Source of the DNA: Dorea phocaeensis
GTDB lineage: Bacteria > Bacillota > Clostridia > Lachnospirales > Lachnospiraceae
Direction: 5' to 3'
Assembly: GCF_900240315.1 (NCBI RefSeq)
Contig: NZ_OEPZ01000002.1
Coordinates: 496,001 to 560,000, forward strand
Length of the DNA stretch: 64,000 nt
Every line of letters begins with the position of its first letter. Within the stretch, counting starts at the first letter, position 1. A model generated the notes under the pieces. That model had not been told where the DNA came from. It was given only the letters and a program-made list of their open reading frames with translations, and did not search any database. Made by a program: the position numbers and the translations under genes. Of the stretch, positions 52,974 through 61,957 are shown piece by piece.

Positions 52974-55253
52974 CTATCCGCGGTAGTAGTTGATCAGACA
53001 ACCTTTCAGAATAATCTCGCGTTCCGCATCGGTCATATCCCCAAGCTTCAGCTCGATCTCTTTCAATTCATCGCCTACCACATACGCTTTTACAACGGAG
53101 GCTTTCTCTTCAATTGCCTTTCTAATCTCCGGAACAAAAATGTAATCTCCGTTCTGGAAGCTTAAGTTCTCATGGTCTTCCTCCGTGATAAACGGAAGCA
53201 TTCCCCAGTTGATCAGGTTGGAACGATAACGCTTCGTTGCATACTCGTTGGCAATATTTGCCCAGCCTCCGAGCACCTTCTGACAGGACGCTGCCTGCTC
53301 TCTGGCGGAACCATCTCCTGGTTTTACTGCAAAAATGGTGCTTCCGATTCCCAGGTTGCCTTCTCCTACTTCCGGATAAGCTTTTCGAACCACTTCCATC
53401 ACCGGTCTTAACTCTTCTAATACCTCCAGAGGACACTGTCCTGCTTCGATCGCTTTCTCTGCTTTCTGAACCTCTTTTGCTCGTCCCACATATGCCGGGT
53501 CTTTTCTTGACAGCGCAAATTCTGCCAGTCCCAGCGGATTAGAACGATAAGAAGACGTCTCTCCTGACGGAATCAGTTCATCCGTTGTGGTTACCGGATC
53601 GTGAATCTCAGATACCACTTTCAACAGAAGATTTTCTGATAATGCCGGCATAGACGGCCAGTCTTTAATATTTGGACCAAACTTGATTTCCACAGACGGA
53701 TCTGCCTCACCCTTACTGTCAAATACACGGTTTGCATAGATATTCTGATCAAAATGATATTTCCGTCCAGTATATTCTACATCCATTGCCGTTGCCGGTG
53801 TCAGGAAGCCCTTGTTTGCTGCTGTTGCCGCAATGGAACGTGCATCCATAAGTGCAACTGATGCAATCTGACCACTCTGAAGCTTGGAGCCTTCACGGTT
53901 CGGGAAGTTACGTGTAGAGTGACGGATGGAGAACGCACCGTTCGCCGGAGTATCTCCTGCTCCAAAGCACGGTCCGCAGAACGCAGTCTTCACAATCGTT
54001 CCTGCCTGCATCAAATCTGCAACGGCTCCATTTTTCACCAATTCCATATAAATTGGGGTACTTGCCGGATATACACTGAAAGTAAATTCATCTGCTCCGA
54101 TGTAACGTCCCCGGATAATATCTGCTGCCGCACAAATATTTTCAAATCCACCTCCGGCACAGCCCGCGATGATTCCCTGTTCTACATAAAGCTTTCCATC
54201 CACAATCTTATCCTGCAGACTATAGTCTACCGCTCCATCCAAGCTTACCAGCGCTTTCTGCTCTACATCATGGAGAATGTCTTTTAAATTTGCATTCACT
54301 TCATCGATCGTATAGACATTCGATGGGTGGAACGGCATTGCAATCATTGGCTTAATCTCGCTTAAGTTAACATAAACCATACCGTCATAATATGCCACAG
54401 CTCCCGGATTCAGTTCCTTGTAGTCTCCTTCTCTTCCGTGAATTTCATAGAATTCTCGAATCTTCTCATCCGTTTTCCAGATGGAGGATAAGCAGGTTGT
54501 CTCCGTTGTCATTACGTCGATACCGATACGGAAATCTGCACTTAGCTTGTCAATTCCAGGTCCTACAAATTCCATTACTTTATTATTTACATATCCATTT
54601 CCGAATACTGCACCGATAATTGCCAGTGCTACGTCCTGAGGACCAACTCCCTTCATTGGCTCTCCATCAAGATAAATTCCAACCACTTCCGGCATCTTGA
54701 TGTCATATGTCTTATTCAAAAGCTGTTTTACCAGCTCTGGTCCGCCTTCTCCCATCGCCATGGTTCCAAGAGCCCCGTAGCGTGTATGGCTGTCAGATCC
54801 AAGAATCATCTTGCCGCCGCCTGCAAGCATTTCCCGCGCATACTGGTGGATAACTGCCTGATGAGGCGGAACATAGACACCGCCATACTTTTTCGCACAG
54901 GTCAGTCCAAACATGTGGTCATCTTCATTGATCGTTCCTCCTACTGCACACAGAGAGTTATGGCAGTTTGTCAGGACATACGGAATCGGGAATTTCTCCA
55001 GCCCTGACGCCCTTGCTGTCTGAATGATTCCCACAAATGTAATGTCGTGAGAAGTCAGTTTATCGAATTTAATCTGCAGACGTTCCATATTGCCAGATGT
55101 ATTGTGATCCGCCAGAATATGGTACGCCATCGTTGCCTTCGCTGCTTCCTGCTGCGATACTTCCGTTCCTGTCTTAGCCTTTACTTCTGCCACGTCTTCT
55201 GCAATCTCTGTTCCATTCAACAGATAGACTCCTTTGTCGTATAATTTCACCAT
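52974..55253 (-). CDS. Aconitase-family hydratase (YbhJ-like)
   Basis: The 759-residue product has the aconitase-fold motifs [35 protein letters not shown] (cysteines for a [4Fe-4S] cluster) and [15 protein letters not shown]. It is closer in length and motif style to the hydratases related to E. coli YbhJ than to AcnA/AcnB, so citrate/isocitrate activity is possible but not assured. The ATG follows an aggaggaacaggac site. It is co-transcribed behind a PucR/CdaR-type regulator 12 nt upstream, which hints at induction by an organic acid. Confidence 0.88.
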   Translation of the reverse strand: MVKLYDKGVYLLNGTEIAEDVAEVKAKTGTEVSQQEAAKATMAYHILADHNTSGNMERLQIKFDKLTSHDITFVGIIQTARASGLEKFPIPYVLTNCHNSLCAVGGTINEDDHMFGLTCAKKYGGVYVPPHQAVIHQYAREMLAGGGKMILGSDSHTRYGALGTMAMGEGGPELVKQLLNKTYDIKMPEVVGIYLDGEPMKGVGPQDVALAIIGAVFGNGYVNNKVMEFVGPGIDKLSADFRIGIDVMTTETTCLSSIWKTDEKIREFYEIHGREGDYKELNPGAVAYYDGMVYVNLSEIKPMIAMPFHPSNVYTIDEVNANLKDILHDVEQKALVSLDGAVDYSLQDKIVDGKLYVEQGIIAGCAGGGFENICAAADIIRGRYIGADEFTFSVYPASTPIYMELVKNGAVADLMQAGTIVKTAFCGPCFGAGDTPANGAFSIRHSTRNFPNREGSKLQSGQIASVALMDARSIAATAANKGFLTPATAMDVEYTGRKYHFDQNIYANRVFDSKGEADPSVEIKFGPNIKDWPSMPALSENLLLKVVSEIHDPVTTTDELIPSGETSSYRSNPLGLAEFALSRKDPAYVGRAKEVQKAEKAIEAGQCPLEVLEELRPVMEVVRKAYPEVGEGNLGIGSTIFAVKPGDGSAREQAASCQKVLGGWANIANEYATKRYRSNLINWGMLPFITEEDHENLSFQNGDYIFVPEIRKAIEEKASVVKAYVVGDELKEIELKLGDMTDAEREIILKGCLINYYRG

Positions 55254-55265
55254 GTCCTGTTCCTC

Positions 55266-56348
55266 CTATTTTTTCATATGTTTCATATGGTCTGATACCA
55301 TCATTGCAATTTTAAATGTCAATGCATCGTCGAATACGCGGACATCCAGTCCCGTTTTCTTCTGAATCTTCTCCAGACGATACACCAGTGTATTCCGGTG
55401 CAGATAAAGCTTTCTTGCCGTCTCGGAAATGTTCAGGTTATTATCAAAAAGTGTATATACTGTGGTCAGCTCTTCTTCAAAACAGTCTGCTGCCCCGCCA
55501 CGGAACACTTCCTTGAGAAACATTTCGCAAAGAGACTTTGGAAGCTGATGGATCAGTCTTCCAATTCCCAACTCACCGTATGCCAGAATTCCGCGTTCTG
55601 CATAAAAGACTCGTCCAATCTCCAGAGCCACCTGTGCCTCCTGATAGGAACGCGGCACTGCCTTTATCTCCTGTACGATGGTTCCATATGCCACACGCAC
55701 GCTGGCCATAGCCTCCATATTCAAAGTGTCCGTAATCTCTCTTGCACGCTGTTGTGCTTCTTCATAACCTTCTGATTGTTCCAAGGCTTTTACAAGTATT
55801 ACATGCTGTTCATCTACCGATGTGACAAAATCTTTTCTTCCGGATGCATATAATTCACGCAGTGTCTCAAGAATCAGTTCCTCTTTCTCATTCTTTTTTT
55901 CGATTACATACACGATCCTCTTTTGATCTGCTGCAATTCCCATTTTCCCCGCCTGATTATAAATATCTACCGGCAAAAGATTTCCTAGAAGAAGATTTTG
56001 AACAAAACGATTCTTATCCAGCTTATCCTTATACGCAGTCAAAAGACTGGTCAGCTGGCTGACTCCCATTCTTCCTGCCATTTCCATATTCGCGCACTCG
56101 CCCTCAAGCCCTAACAAATATATCGGCTTTCCCTCATCAAACACGAAGAAAAAGCCTTGGCAGCCCTGCAAAATTTCGGCTTCTTCATCAGCCTTCGCCC
56201 AAAACTTCTGCACCTGTTTTTCATACTTCTGCATCTTCTCATGGGTCATTACAAGGCAGATGCCTTTTCTATCCCAGACAGCACAATCAAAACTGGTAAT
56301 GCGCTTGATATCCTGCACCGTTTTATGCAACACTTTATTTGATAACAT
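55266..56348 (-). CDS. PucR/CdaR-type transcription regulator
   Basis: The 360-residue protein has a variable N-terminal sensory part, a GGDEF-like CdaR middle domain (~120-270: VYVIEKKN, RVAYGTIVQEIKAVPRSYQEA) and a C-terminal helix-turn-helix of the HTH_30 type (TLFDNNLNISETARKLYLHR, then NTLVYRLEKI). CdaR proteins respond to sugar diacids and PucR to purine catabolites; the effector here is unknown but probably relates to the hydratase encoded next. A gggagg site precedes the ATG. Confidence 0.9.
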   Translation of the reverse strand: MLSNKVLHKTVQDIKRITSFDCAVWDRKGICLVMTHEKMQKYEKQVQKFWAKADEEAEILQGCQGFFFVFDEGKPIYLLGLEGECANMEMAGRMGVSQLTSLLTAYKDKLDKNRFVQNLLLGNLLPVDIYNQAGKMGIAADQKRIVYVIEKKNEKEELILETLRELYASGRKDFVTSVDEQHVILVKALEQSEGYEEAQQRAREITDTLNMEAMASVRVAYGTIVQEIKAVPRSYQEAQVALEIGRVFYAERGILAYGELGIGRLIHQLPKSLCEMFLKEVFRGGAADCFEEELTTVYTLFDNNLNISETARKLYLHRNTLVYRLEKIQKKTGLDVRVFDDALTFKIAMMVSDHMKHMKK

Positions 56349-56436
56349 ACATATATGCCTCCCAAATATTCACACACGCTTATTCTAGCACATGTAAATA
56401 AAGCTGTCTAACCTTTTAACGCACGGAAGCAAACAA

Positions 56437-56769
56437 TTATTCGATATTATATTCTTTATAAAGCGTCTCACAAAATTCAAAATTCTGCGCTGCTTTTATA
56501 ATATCTTCATTTCTTCCTGCCTCGATTAATTTTGCTGCTAAAGCTGCAAAGCGTTTTTGTTCCTTCTCTCTCCCTGCCCTTTCACCTTCTTCTCTTCCTA
56601 ATCTCTCACCTTCTTCAAATTCTACCGTTGTCCCCGGCGGGAGCGGTTCATCATGCAGCGCATTGTATAATGCAATGTCATTTTCCGCTGCTGACTCGTT
56701 TTCATAGAACAAATCCACAAATACACTGTTCTTGCATTCTCGGTTTTCTTTTTTCCTGTTTTCTGACAC
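56437..56769 (-). CDS. Minimal Rpn/PDDEXK-like protein lacking the nuclease core
   Basis: The 110-residue product combines the typical N-terminus of Rpn-family proteins (NSVFVDLFYENESAAENDI, ALYNALHDE) with their usual C-terminus (EGERLGREEGERAGREK, then LIEAGRNEDIIKAAQ). The ~170 residues with the D and E-x-Q residues are missing. The GTG start has a perfect aaaggagg site 8 nt upstream, so it is likely translated. Either an internal deletion product or a regulatory short form. A full-length but different relative lies at 3546-5228. Confidence 0.65.
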   Translation of the reverse strand: MSENRKKENRECKNSVFVDLFYENESAAENDIALYNALHDEPLPPGTTVEFEEGERLGREEGERAGREKEQKRFAALAAKLIEAGRNEDIIKAAQNFEFCETLYKEYNIE

Positions 56770-57106
56770 TCAAGATTCCTCCTTTGTTTCTTTCATATCT
56801 GCAATAAAAGGAGTCCTCTTATAAGAATAAGTATAATGAATCCTCCCCTGACTATCAAGGTTTTCGCACATATGAAATTGCATGGTTCGGTTGAAAATCG
56901 CGGGGGATTTCCCATAGATGTTCCTAAGACTAAATTGAAAAACTGCTTATTACTTGCTGATTTCAAGTAGATAAAAATAGCGTAACACAAAAGTTCACCA
57001 AAGACAATCATGTATTTTCGAGCGGAATCACTTTCTCTACCATCCTCCGCCCGGCTTTTGGACATGTGCGGTACAATTTTAGCCCCGACTTTTTCACATA
57101 GAAAAG
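56770..57106. other. Gene-free interval
   Basis: No supported gene. A weak minus-strand frame of 90 codons (56793-57065) has no ribosome binding site and no recognisable motif. Segments such as the G-rich tcgcgggggattt stretch look like leftovers of an inserted element, but no ends or repeats are recognisable. Confidence 0.4.
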
Positions 57107-57134
57107 GCGGGCATACCCGTCAAGATATACCCGC
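57107..57134 (-). terminator. Terminator of the ADP-ribosylglycohydrolase/PnuC operon
   Basis: A 9-bp stem with one G-U pair (gcgggcata / tatacccgc) followed by CCTTTTC on minus, ~20 nt after the pnuC stop. Confidence 0.7.
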
Positions 57135-57152
57135 TTCTTTCTATCGTTCTTT

Positions 57153-57845
57153 TTATTTGTTTTCTTTGTTTTTAGCCGCCAGTTTCTTCCAGTTGTAATA
57201 TCCGTATACAGAGTTAAACAGATAAGCAACCCACATCACAACCATTGTGATCGCAGAAGAGTCTTTTCCGATCAGTAATACCCACATTACTACAGATACC
57301 ACATTGACAATGATCCACAAAAGCCACTGTTCTGCGTAACGAGCCACCTGCATGATCAAAGCAATAACTGAGAATACAGTTGACATCGCGTCAATAAGAG
57401 CAAGCTGCCCGCCAATGCGTGTCAGAATCTGCCAGTAGATTAAGACAATCACTGCTGTTGTAACCAAAAGAATCACGATCTGCTTTGGTGTCAGTGCCTT
57501 TCCTTCTACTTCACCGCTCTCTTCGTCTTTATGTCTGGACCAGAGGTAGAAACCAACGAAGTTCATTGGAATATAATAAAACGCATTCAACATAAATTCA
57601 CCGTACAGATGATTGTTAAATGTAAGGTATGCGTAGATTGCCACGTTAATCGTTGCAAACACATAGGTACTTACTTTTCCTTTTGCCGCCAATACAACGC
57701 CAAGAATTCCTGTGATTCCACTAATTAAAGCCAGGGTATTATCCCCCCATATAATACTCAGCACGATCATAATTACCGTAGATAATACAAGCCAGCACTT
57801 TTCAAATGTCGTCCATCCCTTAAAAAACTCTTTTACTTTACTCAT
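57153..57845 (-). CDS. pnuC: PnuC-family nicotinamide riboside-type transporter (second copy)
   Basis: The 230-residue protein starts at ATG 57845 (aggaagga site), overlapping the end of the kinase gene by 8 nt. It shares FEK, YVFATINVAIYAYL, LYGE, YYIPMNFVGFYLW and YGYYNWKKL with the PnuC at 11282-11980. Uptake of nicotinamide riboside or a related ribosyl compound is inferred, with the upstream kinase as the trapping enzyme. It is the last gene of the operon starting at 59738. Confidence 0.93.
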   Translation of the reverse strand: MSKVKEFFKGWTTFEKCWLVLSTVIMIVLSIIWGDNTLALISGITGILGVVLAAKGKVSTYVFATINVAIYAYLTFNNHLYGEFMLNAFYYIPMNFVGFYLWSRHKDEESGEVEGKALTPKQIVILLVTTAVIVLIYWQILTRIGGQLALIDAMSTVFSVIALIMQVARYAEQWLLWIIVNVVSVVMWVLLIGKDSSAITMVVMWVAYLFNSVYGYYNWKKLAAKNKENK

Positions 57846-58746
57846 TGTTCTTTCTTCCTTCCTCAAATTCTTCTGTTGTCAATACAGGTCCTTTTACGCT
57901 TACTACCTTTGCTGAAATGCAGTTTGCCATCCGCACAGCTTCTACAAATTCATATCCTGCTGTCCGCATTGCAATCACCGTTCCAATATGAGAATCACCT
58001 GCTCCGATCGTATCCACGACTTCTGCCTTTTTAGACGAAACCATACGATACTCTCCATCCTCCAGAAGATGTACGCCTTCTTTTCCCAATGTGATCAGAA
58101 CGGTATTTCCTGTCCATCCGTATAGTTTTTCTGAAGCCTTTGCAATCTCTTCTTCTCCGGTAGAGGTAACTGCTTCTAACTCATTCAAATGCAGTACCGG
58201 ATGAAGCGCATACATACGCTTTGCCTTTTCCTCAGAAATATAGGTGATTCGCGGTCCCGGAGCATAGTATACGGTCAATTCCCGGTGCGCCTCTAGGAAA
58301 TCAAGAATGGCTTCTCCGCCATCTCCTTCCAACTCATATCCGCTGACATACACGGAATCATAATTCTCCACATCCAGTTCCTCAAACCACTCACGCTTAA
58401 AATGGCATTCAATTCCCGGTACCGTTAAAAATGTCCGTTCTCCATCCTCTTCTACCATGCAGAGGCAGTAACCATTATCAGAATCCGCAGAACAGATAGG
58501 ACTCTTATGCCCTGCTCTTTCTAATTCTTTTCGGATAAAATCTGCATACATTCCAGTTCCAACCGGAGCAAACAACGTATAGTTTGTTCCGAAATGTTTT
58601 AGGATATCTGCGACATTGTACGCACATCCGCCAACCATCATCGTCTGTCCTTTGGCATACACATCTGTTCCGGACTTGGGAATCTTGTCAATCTCCATCA
58701 CAATATCCAGCATTGCCGCACCAATGACTATACATCCTTTTCCCAT
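57838..58746 (-). CDS. PfkB-family carbohydrate/nucleoside kinase
   Basis: The 302-residue product has GGCAYNVA (39-46), which takes the place of the GGKGANQA motif, and DTIGAGDSH (245-253) with catalytic base D251. The altered first motif indicates a substrate other than free ribose; nucleoside-like or ribosyl-1-linked compounds are reasonable guesses. It overlaps the ADP-ribosylglycohydrolase gene by 19 nt at its start and pnuC by 8 nt at its end, so the three are tightly coupled. Confidence 0.88.
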   Translation of the reverse strand: MGKGCIVIGAAMLDIVMEIDKIPKSGTDVYAKGQTMMVGGCAYNVADILKHFGTNYTLFAPVGTGMYADFIRKELERAGHKSPICSADSDNGYCLCMVEEDGERTFLTVPGIECHFKREWFEELDVENYDSVYVSGYELEGDGGEAILDFLEAHRELTVYYAPGPRITYISEEKAKRMYALHPVLHLNELEAVTSTGEEEIAKASEKLYGWTGNTVLITLGKEGVHLLEDGEYRMVSSKKAEVVDTIGAGDSHIGTVIAMRTAGYEFVEAVRMANCISAKVVSVKGPVLTTEEFEEGRKNNE

Positions 58747-59738
58747 GAAATTCGCCCCCTCTTCTCTTCGATTGCATCTGCATAATGTTCAAAATCTACT
58801 TGGTTCGCTTTCTGGATCAAAGAAACATATTCCTCAGGAATTTTCTTCATCCCCTGTGCCGCCCCACAAATGGCAGTCGCCATAGCTCCGATGGTATCGG
58901 TATCGCCGCCAAGATTTGCACAAAGGAGCGCACATTTTTTCACATCGAAACCATAATACGCAATGGCAAGCGCCGCCGGAACGGATTCTGAAGTATTTAC
59001 TCCTGCTCCTACCAGATTATAAAGATTTTCCAAAAATGCAGTTTCATCATCCTTATATTTTTCTGCCAGCTTCACTCCGAGCATCGTTCTGGCACTCAGT
59101 GACGGGCTTGGAGTAGATGCCCCTAATTCCATCGCATATTCTGTGACAGAAAGCGCGTCTTCAATCATTTTCTCCCGATCCTGGAATTCCATTGCAGATG
59201 CCACTGCCATGGCAATCATAGACGCTCCGGCAATGGTAATGTCACTGGTATGTGTTACACAGGAAACTGCCGCTACATATCGGCACAGTTCTTCTTTCTG
59301 CTCGGTTGTAAATAAAGTTCCGATCGGTGCGATTCTCATTGCCGCTCCATTGGACACCGCTTCATCTGAAAATTCTTTTGCACTTTTCCCTTCCTGAAAA
59401 AGCTTTAAAGCAACTTTAGAGGTTGGCCCAAGAATATTATTTTCAAAGGCATTTTCTTTTTCCGCCCACTCTAAAATATGCGTTGCAATACTCTGACTGT
59501 CCGGCACAAAATCAGTTTCTATCAAACTATCTAAAATGGTCAGTGCCTGACTGGTATCGTCCGTAAATTGTCCCGCCTTATACTGATACGAAATGATATT
59601 TTCCGGACATCCGTCTAAAAAGTCTGTGATTACACCATAATGTTCCATGCACCGTTTGCGGCTCCACAGTTCCGGAGGCATACCCATGGCATCTCCGATT
59701 GCCATTCCGTACAGTGCTCCCAGTATTTTATCTTTCAT
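58728..59738 (-). CDS. ADP-ribosylglycohydrolase family protein (DraG/ARH type)
   Basis: The 336-residue all-helical family member has both metal sites: GQFTDDTSQ (T59-D60-D61) and GGDTDTIGA (D279, D281, T282), plus GAAMRIAPIG. The family hydrolyses N- or O-glycosidic bonds of ADP-ribose to proteins or small molecules, and some members cleave ADP-ribose-like metabolites. Co-transcription with a PfkB kinase and PnuC favours a small-molecule salvage role over protein de-ADP-ribosylation; this is inference. A gaggagat site precedes the ATG. Confidence 0.92.
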   Translation of the reverse strand: MKDKILGALYGMAIGDAMGMPPELWSRKRCMEHYGVITDFLDGCPENIISYQYKAGQFTDDTSQALTILDSLIETDFVPDSQSIATHILEWAEKENAFENNILGPTSKVALKLFQEGKSAKEFSDEAVSNGAAMRIAPIGTLFTTEQKEELCRYVAAVSCVTHTSDITIAGASMIAMAVASAMEFQDREKMIEDALSVTEYAMELGASTPSPSLSARTMLGVKLAEKYKDDETAFLENLYNLVGAGVNTSESVPAALAIAYYGFDVKKCALLCANLGGDTDTIGAMATAICGAAQGMKKIPEEYVSLIQKANQVDFEHYADAIEEKRGRISWEKDV

Positions 59739-59758
59739 ATTACAATATCTCCTCTCTG

Positions 59759-59772
59759 CTTATTATAATAAG
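59759..59772. promoter_or_regulatory. Perfect 14-bp palindrome in front of the ADP-ribosylglycohydrolase operon
   Basis: cttattataataag, 20 nt upstream of the start codon at 59738. It also contains a TATAAT-like -10 on minus. A likely operator for the divergent GntR protein, being similar to the palindrome at 59833. Confidence 0.5.
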
Positions 59773-59832
59773 TTATATTTCTCTGTTCGTCTATCCGTAA
59801 ATTAGACAAATTATTGGTACATTTTTTGTTGA

Positions 59833-59846
59833 CTTGTTATAACAAG
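59833..59846. promoter_or_regulatory. Second 14-bp palindrome, candidate GntR operator
   Basis: cttgttataacaag is identical to the site at 59759 except for one symmetric base-pair change (g/c for a/t). The two centres are 74 bp apart, close to seven helical turns, which would allow looping between dimers. Confidence 0.55.
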
Positions 59847-59859
59847 ATCGAGAATCTAT

Positions 59860-59888
59860 TTGAATTTTGTCATTTGCTAAAGTATAAT
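59860..59888 (+). promoter_or_regulatory. Promoter of the GntR-family gene
   Basis: TTGAAT (59860-59865), 17 nt, TATAAT (59883-59888), ~50 nt before the ATG and just downstream of the second palindrome. Confidence 0.65.
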
Positions 59889-59939
59889 ATGAATATAAAT
59901 AACAAAGGAATTATCGTCCTATGAAACGGGGAAATCAAT

Positions 59940-60662
59940 ATGAAACAAACGCCTAAATATGCTCTGATTGAGCAGGATTTTATCAAAAAAATTCAATCCG
60001 GCGAACTGGAAGCCGGCGCAGAACTTCCAAGCGAATCTGATCTAATTCAATTATATCAAGTCAGTAGAGTAACTGTCCGCCGTGCGATTGATGAATTATA
60101 TCATCAAGGATATATTGAAAAAATGCAGGGAAAACGCACCTGCGTAAAGGGAAAAGTCAAATTACAGGAACTGACTTCCATTTCCAGTTACACCGAAGAA
60201 ATCATCCGACAAGGCATGACGCCTTCACGCAAACTTCTCACCGACAATCTTAGAGTTTGCACTGACGAAGAAGCTGCGCTTCTCAATCTTCAAAAGGCCG
60301 ATCCTGTGTTTCATATGAAGCGAATCTATTTTGCAGATGGTACTCCGCTGTGTCTTACGAGCACCGTGCTTCCTTATCACTTATTCCGCGATATAGAAAC
60401 CTATGATTTTGAACAACATTCTCTCTACAAAATCATAGAAGAGAATTATCACACACCTATCACAACTTCATCACTGAAGTTAAAAGCAGTTGCTGCTTAT
60501 GGCGATATTTCCAAATATCTGAACATCAGTGACGACACTCCTCTTCTATATTCCACAGGACTGACTTATGGAATTAAAAACGAGGAGGAAATTCCCATTG
60601 AGCTCTTCTATAACTATTATTTAACAACACGGTTTGAATATTCCCTGATACAGAGAAGATAA
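59940..60662 (+). CDS. GntR-family (HutC/UTRA) transcription regulator
   Basis: The 240-residue protein has an N-terminal winged helix (~8-72: LPSESDLIQLYQVSRVTVRR, AIDELYHQGYI) and a UTRA effector domain (~90-235). HutC-type regulators bind small metabolites, often sugar phosphates or amino-sugar derivatives. It is divergent from the ADP-ribosylglycohydrolase-kinase-PnuC operon, with two matching palindromes between them, so it most likely controls that operon. A ggggaaa site precedes the ATG. Confidence 0.92.
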   Translation: MKQTPKYALIEQDFIKKIQSGELEAGAELPSESDLIQLYQVSRVTVRRAIDELYHQGYIEKMQGKRTCVKGKVKLQELTSISSYTEEIIRQGMTPSRKLLTDNLRVCTDEEAALLNLQKADPVFHMKRIYFADGTPLCLTSTVLPYHLFRDIETYDFEQHSLYKIIEENYHTPITTSSLKLKAVAAYGDISKYLNISDDTPLLYSTGLTYGIKNEEEIPIELFYNYYLTTRFEYSLIQRR

Positions 60663-60664
60663 GG

Positions 60665-60688
60665 GGGAGGTGCTTACGCACCTCCCCT
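60665..60688. terminator. Strong hairpin between convergent genes
   Basis: A 10-bp perfect stem (ggggaggtgc / gcacctcccc) with a ttac loop, directly after the GntR stop. It lacks a clear T run, so termination efficiency is uncertain. Confidence 0.5.
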
Positions 60689-60715
60689 GTAGCATCTCTT
60701 ATTCTAACAGCAATC

Positions 60716-61828
60716 CTAGTTTGTGATTGTCTCTTCTGTCTCTTTATCAAATACATGAATCTTATCTGCATCCAGCGCAAACTTCACGGTATCTCCTGTT
60801 CTTGCCGTTGTTCTTGGATCTACTCTTGCCGTCATATTTGCACCTTCATAATCAAAGTACAAGTATACCTCTGCTCCAAGCATCTCGTATACACGGATGG
60901 TTGCCTCAATCACAGTGTTTGGAGATTTTGCGAGGAATTCCGGCTCATCGTGTACATCCTCCGGACGAATTCCAAGAACCACCGTCTTTCCATCGTAACC
61001 GCCGTCGATCAACTTCTTGCCCTTTGCCGCCGGAAGCTCGATCTCGGAAGGTCCTGCCACCAGATATACCTTCTCACCAACCACTTTACAGGTCGCATCT
61101 ACGAAGTTCATCTGTGGAGATCCGATAAATCCTGCCACGAACAAGTTGCATGGTGAATCGTATAAGGTCTGTGGTGTATCTACCTGCTGAACCACACCGG
61201 CATTCATAACAACGATTCTGGTTCCCAGTGTCATCGCCTCTGTCTGATCATGGGTTACATAAATGATGGTCGTTCCCAGTCTCTGATGCAGCTTGGAAAT
61301 CTCAATACGCATCTGTCCACGAAGCTTGGCATCCAGGTTAGAAAGAGGCTCATCCATCAGGAATACCTTAGGATTCCGAACGATTGCACGTCCCATGGCA
61401 ACACGCTGTCTCTGTCCTCCTGAAAGAGCCTTCGGCTTACGATCAAGCAATGCTTCCAGATCCAGAATCTTTGCGGCCTCGCGCACCATCTTATCAATCT
61501 CATCCTTTGGAACTTTTCTTAACTTCAGTCCAAATGCCATATTGTCATATACCGTCATATGTGGATACAGAGCATAGTTCTGGAATACCATCGCGATATC
61601 TCTGTCCTTTGGCTCCACATCATTCACAATCTTGTCTCCGATCTTCAATTCACCGGAAGTAATTTCTTCCAGACCTGCGATCATACGAAGTGTCGTAGAT
61701 TTTCCACATCCAGATGGTCCTACAAAGATGATAAATTCTTTGTCCTCAATCTCCAAATTGAAGTCTTTTACCGCCTCAAACCCATTTGGATATGTTTTAT
61801 TAATATGCTTTAATGATAAACTTGCCAT
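60716..61828 (-). CDS. msmK: ABC transporter ATP-binding protein of the MsmK/UgpC type
   Basis: The 370-residue product starts at ATG 61828 (agggagg site). Motifs are Walker A GPSGCGKST, the LSGGQRQRVAMGRA signature, Walker B VFLMDEPLSNLDA and the switch His in VTHDQTEA, plus the C-terminal MalK-like regulatory domain (VLGIRPEDVH). Such ATPases energise several CUT1 sugar importers. No permease or binding protein is adjacent, so this is probably the shared ATPase of the genome. Confidence 0.93.
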   Translation of the reverse strand: MASLSLKHINKTYPNGFEAVKDFNLEIEDKEFIIFVGPSGCGKSTTLRMIAGLEEITSGELKIGDKIVNDVEPKDRDIAMVFQNYALYPHMTVYDNMAFGLKLRKVPKDEIDKMVREAAKILDLEALLDRKPKALSGGQRQRVAMGRAIVRNPKVFLMDEPLSNLDAKLRGQMRIEISKLHQRLGTTIIYVTHDQTEAMTLGTRIVVMNAGVVQQVDTPQTLYDSPCNLFVAGFIGSPQMNFVDATCKVVGEKVYLVAGPSEIELPAAKGKKLIDGGYDGKTVVLGIRPEDVHDEPEFLAKSPNTVIEATIRVYEMLGAEVYLYFDYEGANMTARVDPRTTARTGDTVKFALDADKIHVFDKETEETITN

Positions 61829-61887
61829 TGTAATGATTCCTCCCTGATTCATTTTCATTTCACTCTATATAAAAGTATAAAAAAAAA

Positions 61888-61916
61888 GTTCATCCTGGTC
61901 TATGACCAGGTTGAAC
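61888..61916. terminator. Terminator of the rsmI operon
   Basis: A 13-bp stem with one mismatch (gttcatcctggtc / gaccaggttgaac), followed on minus by nine or more T and on plus by TTTTTT. Confidence 0.85.
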
Positions 61917-61957
61917 AATTTTTTCTTCCATGTCCCGTCAAGTTGACGAACCCTCAT

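Noticed and set aside
52974-55253. Annotation as TCA-cycle aconitase
   Set aside because: Motifs fit the wider hydratase family (YbhJ-like) and the partner is a PucR/CdaR regulator, with no citrate synthase or isocitrate dehydrogenase nearby.
56793-57065. 90-codon minus-strand frame
   Set aside because: No start signals and no motif; treated as intergenic.
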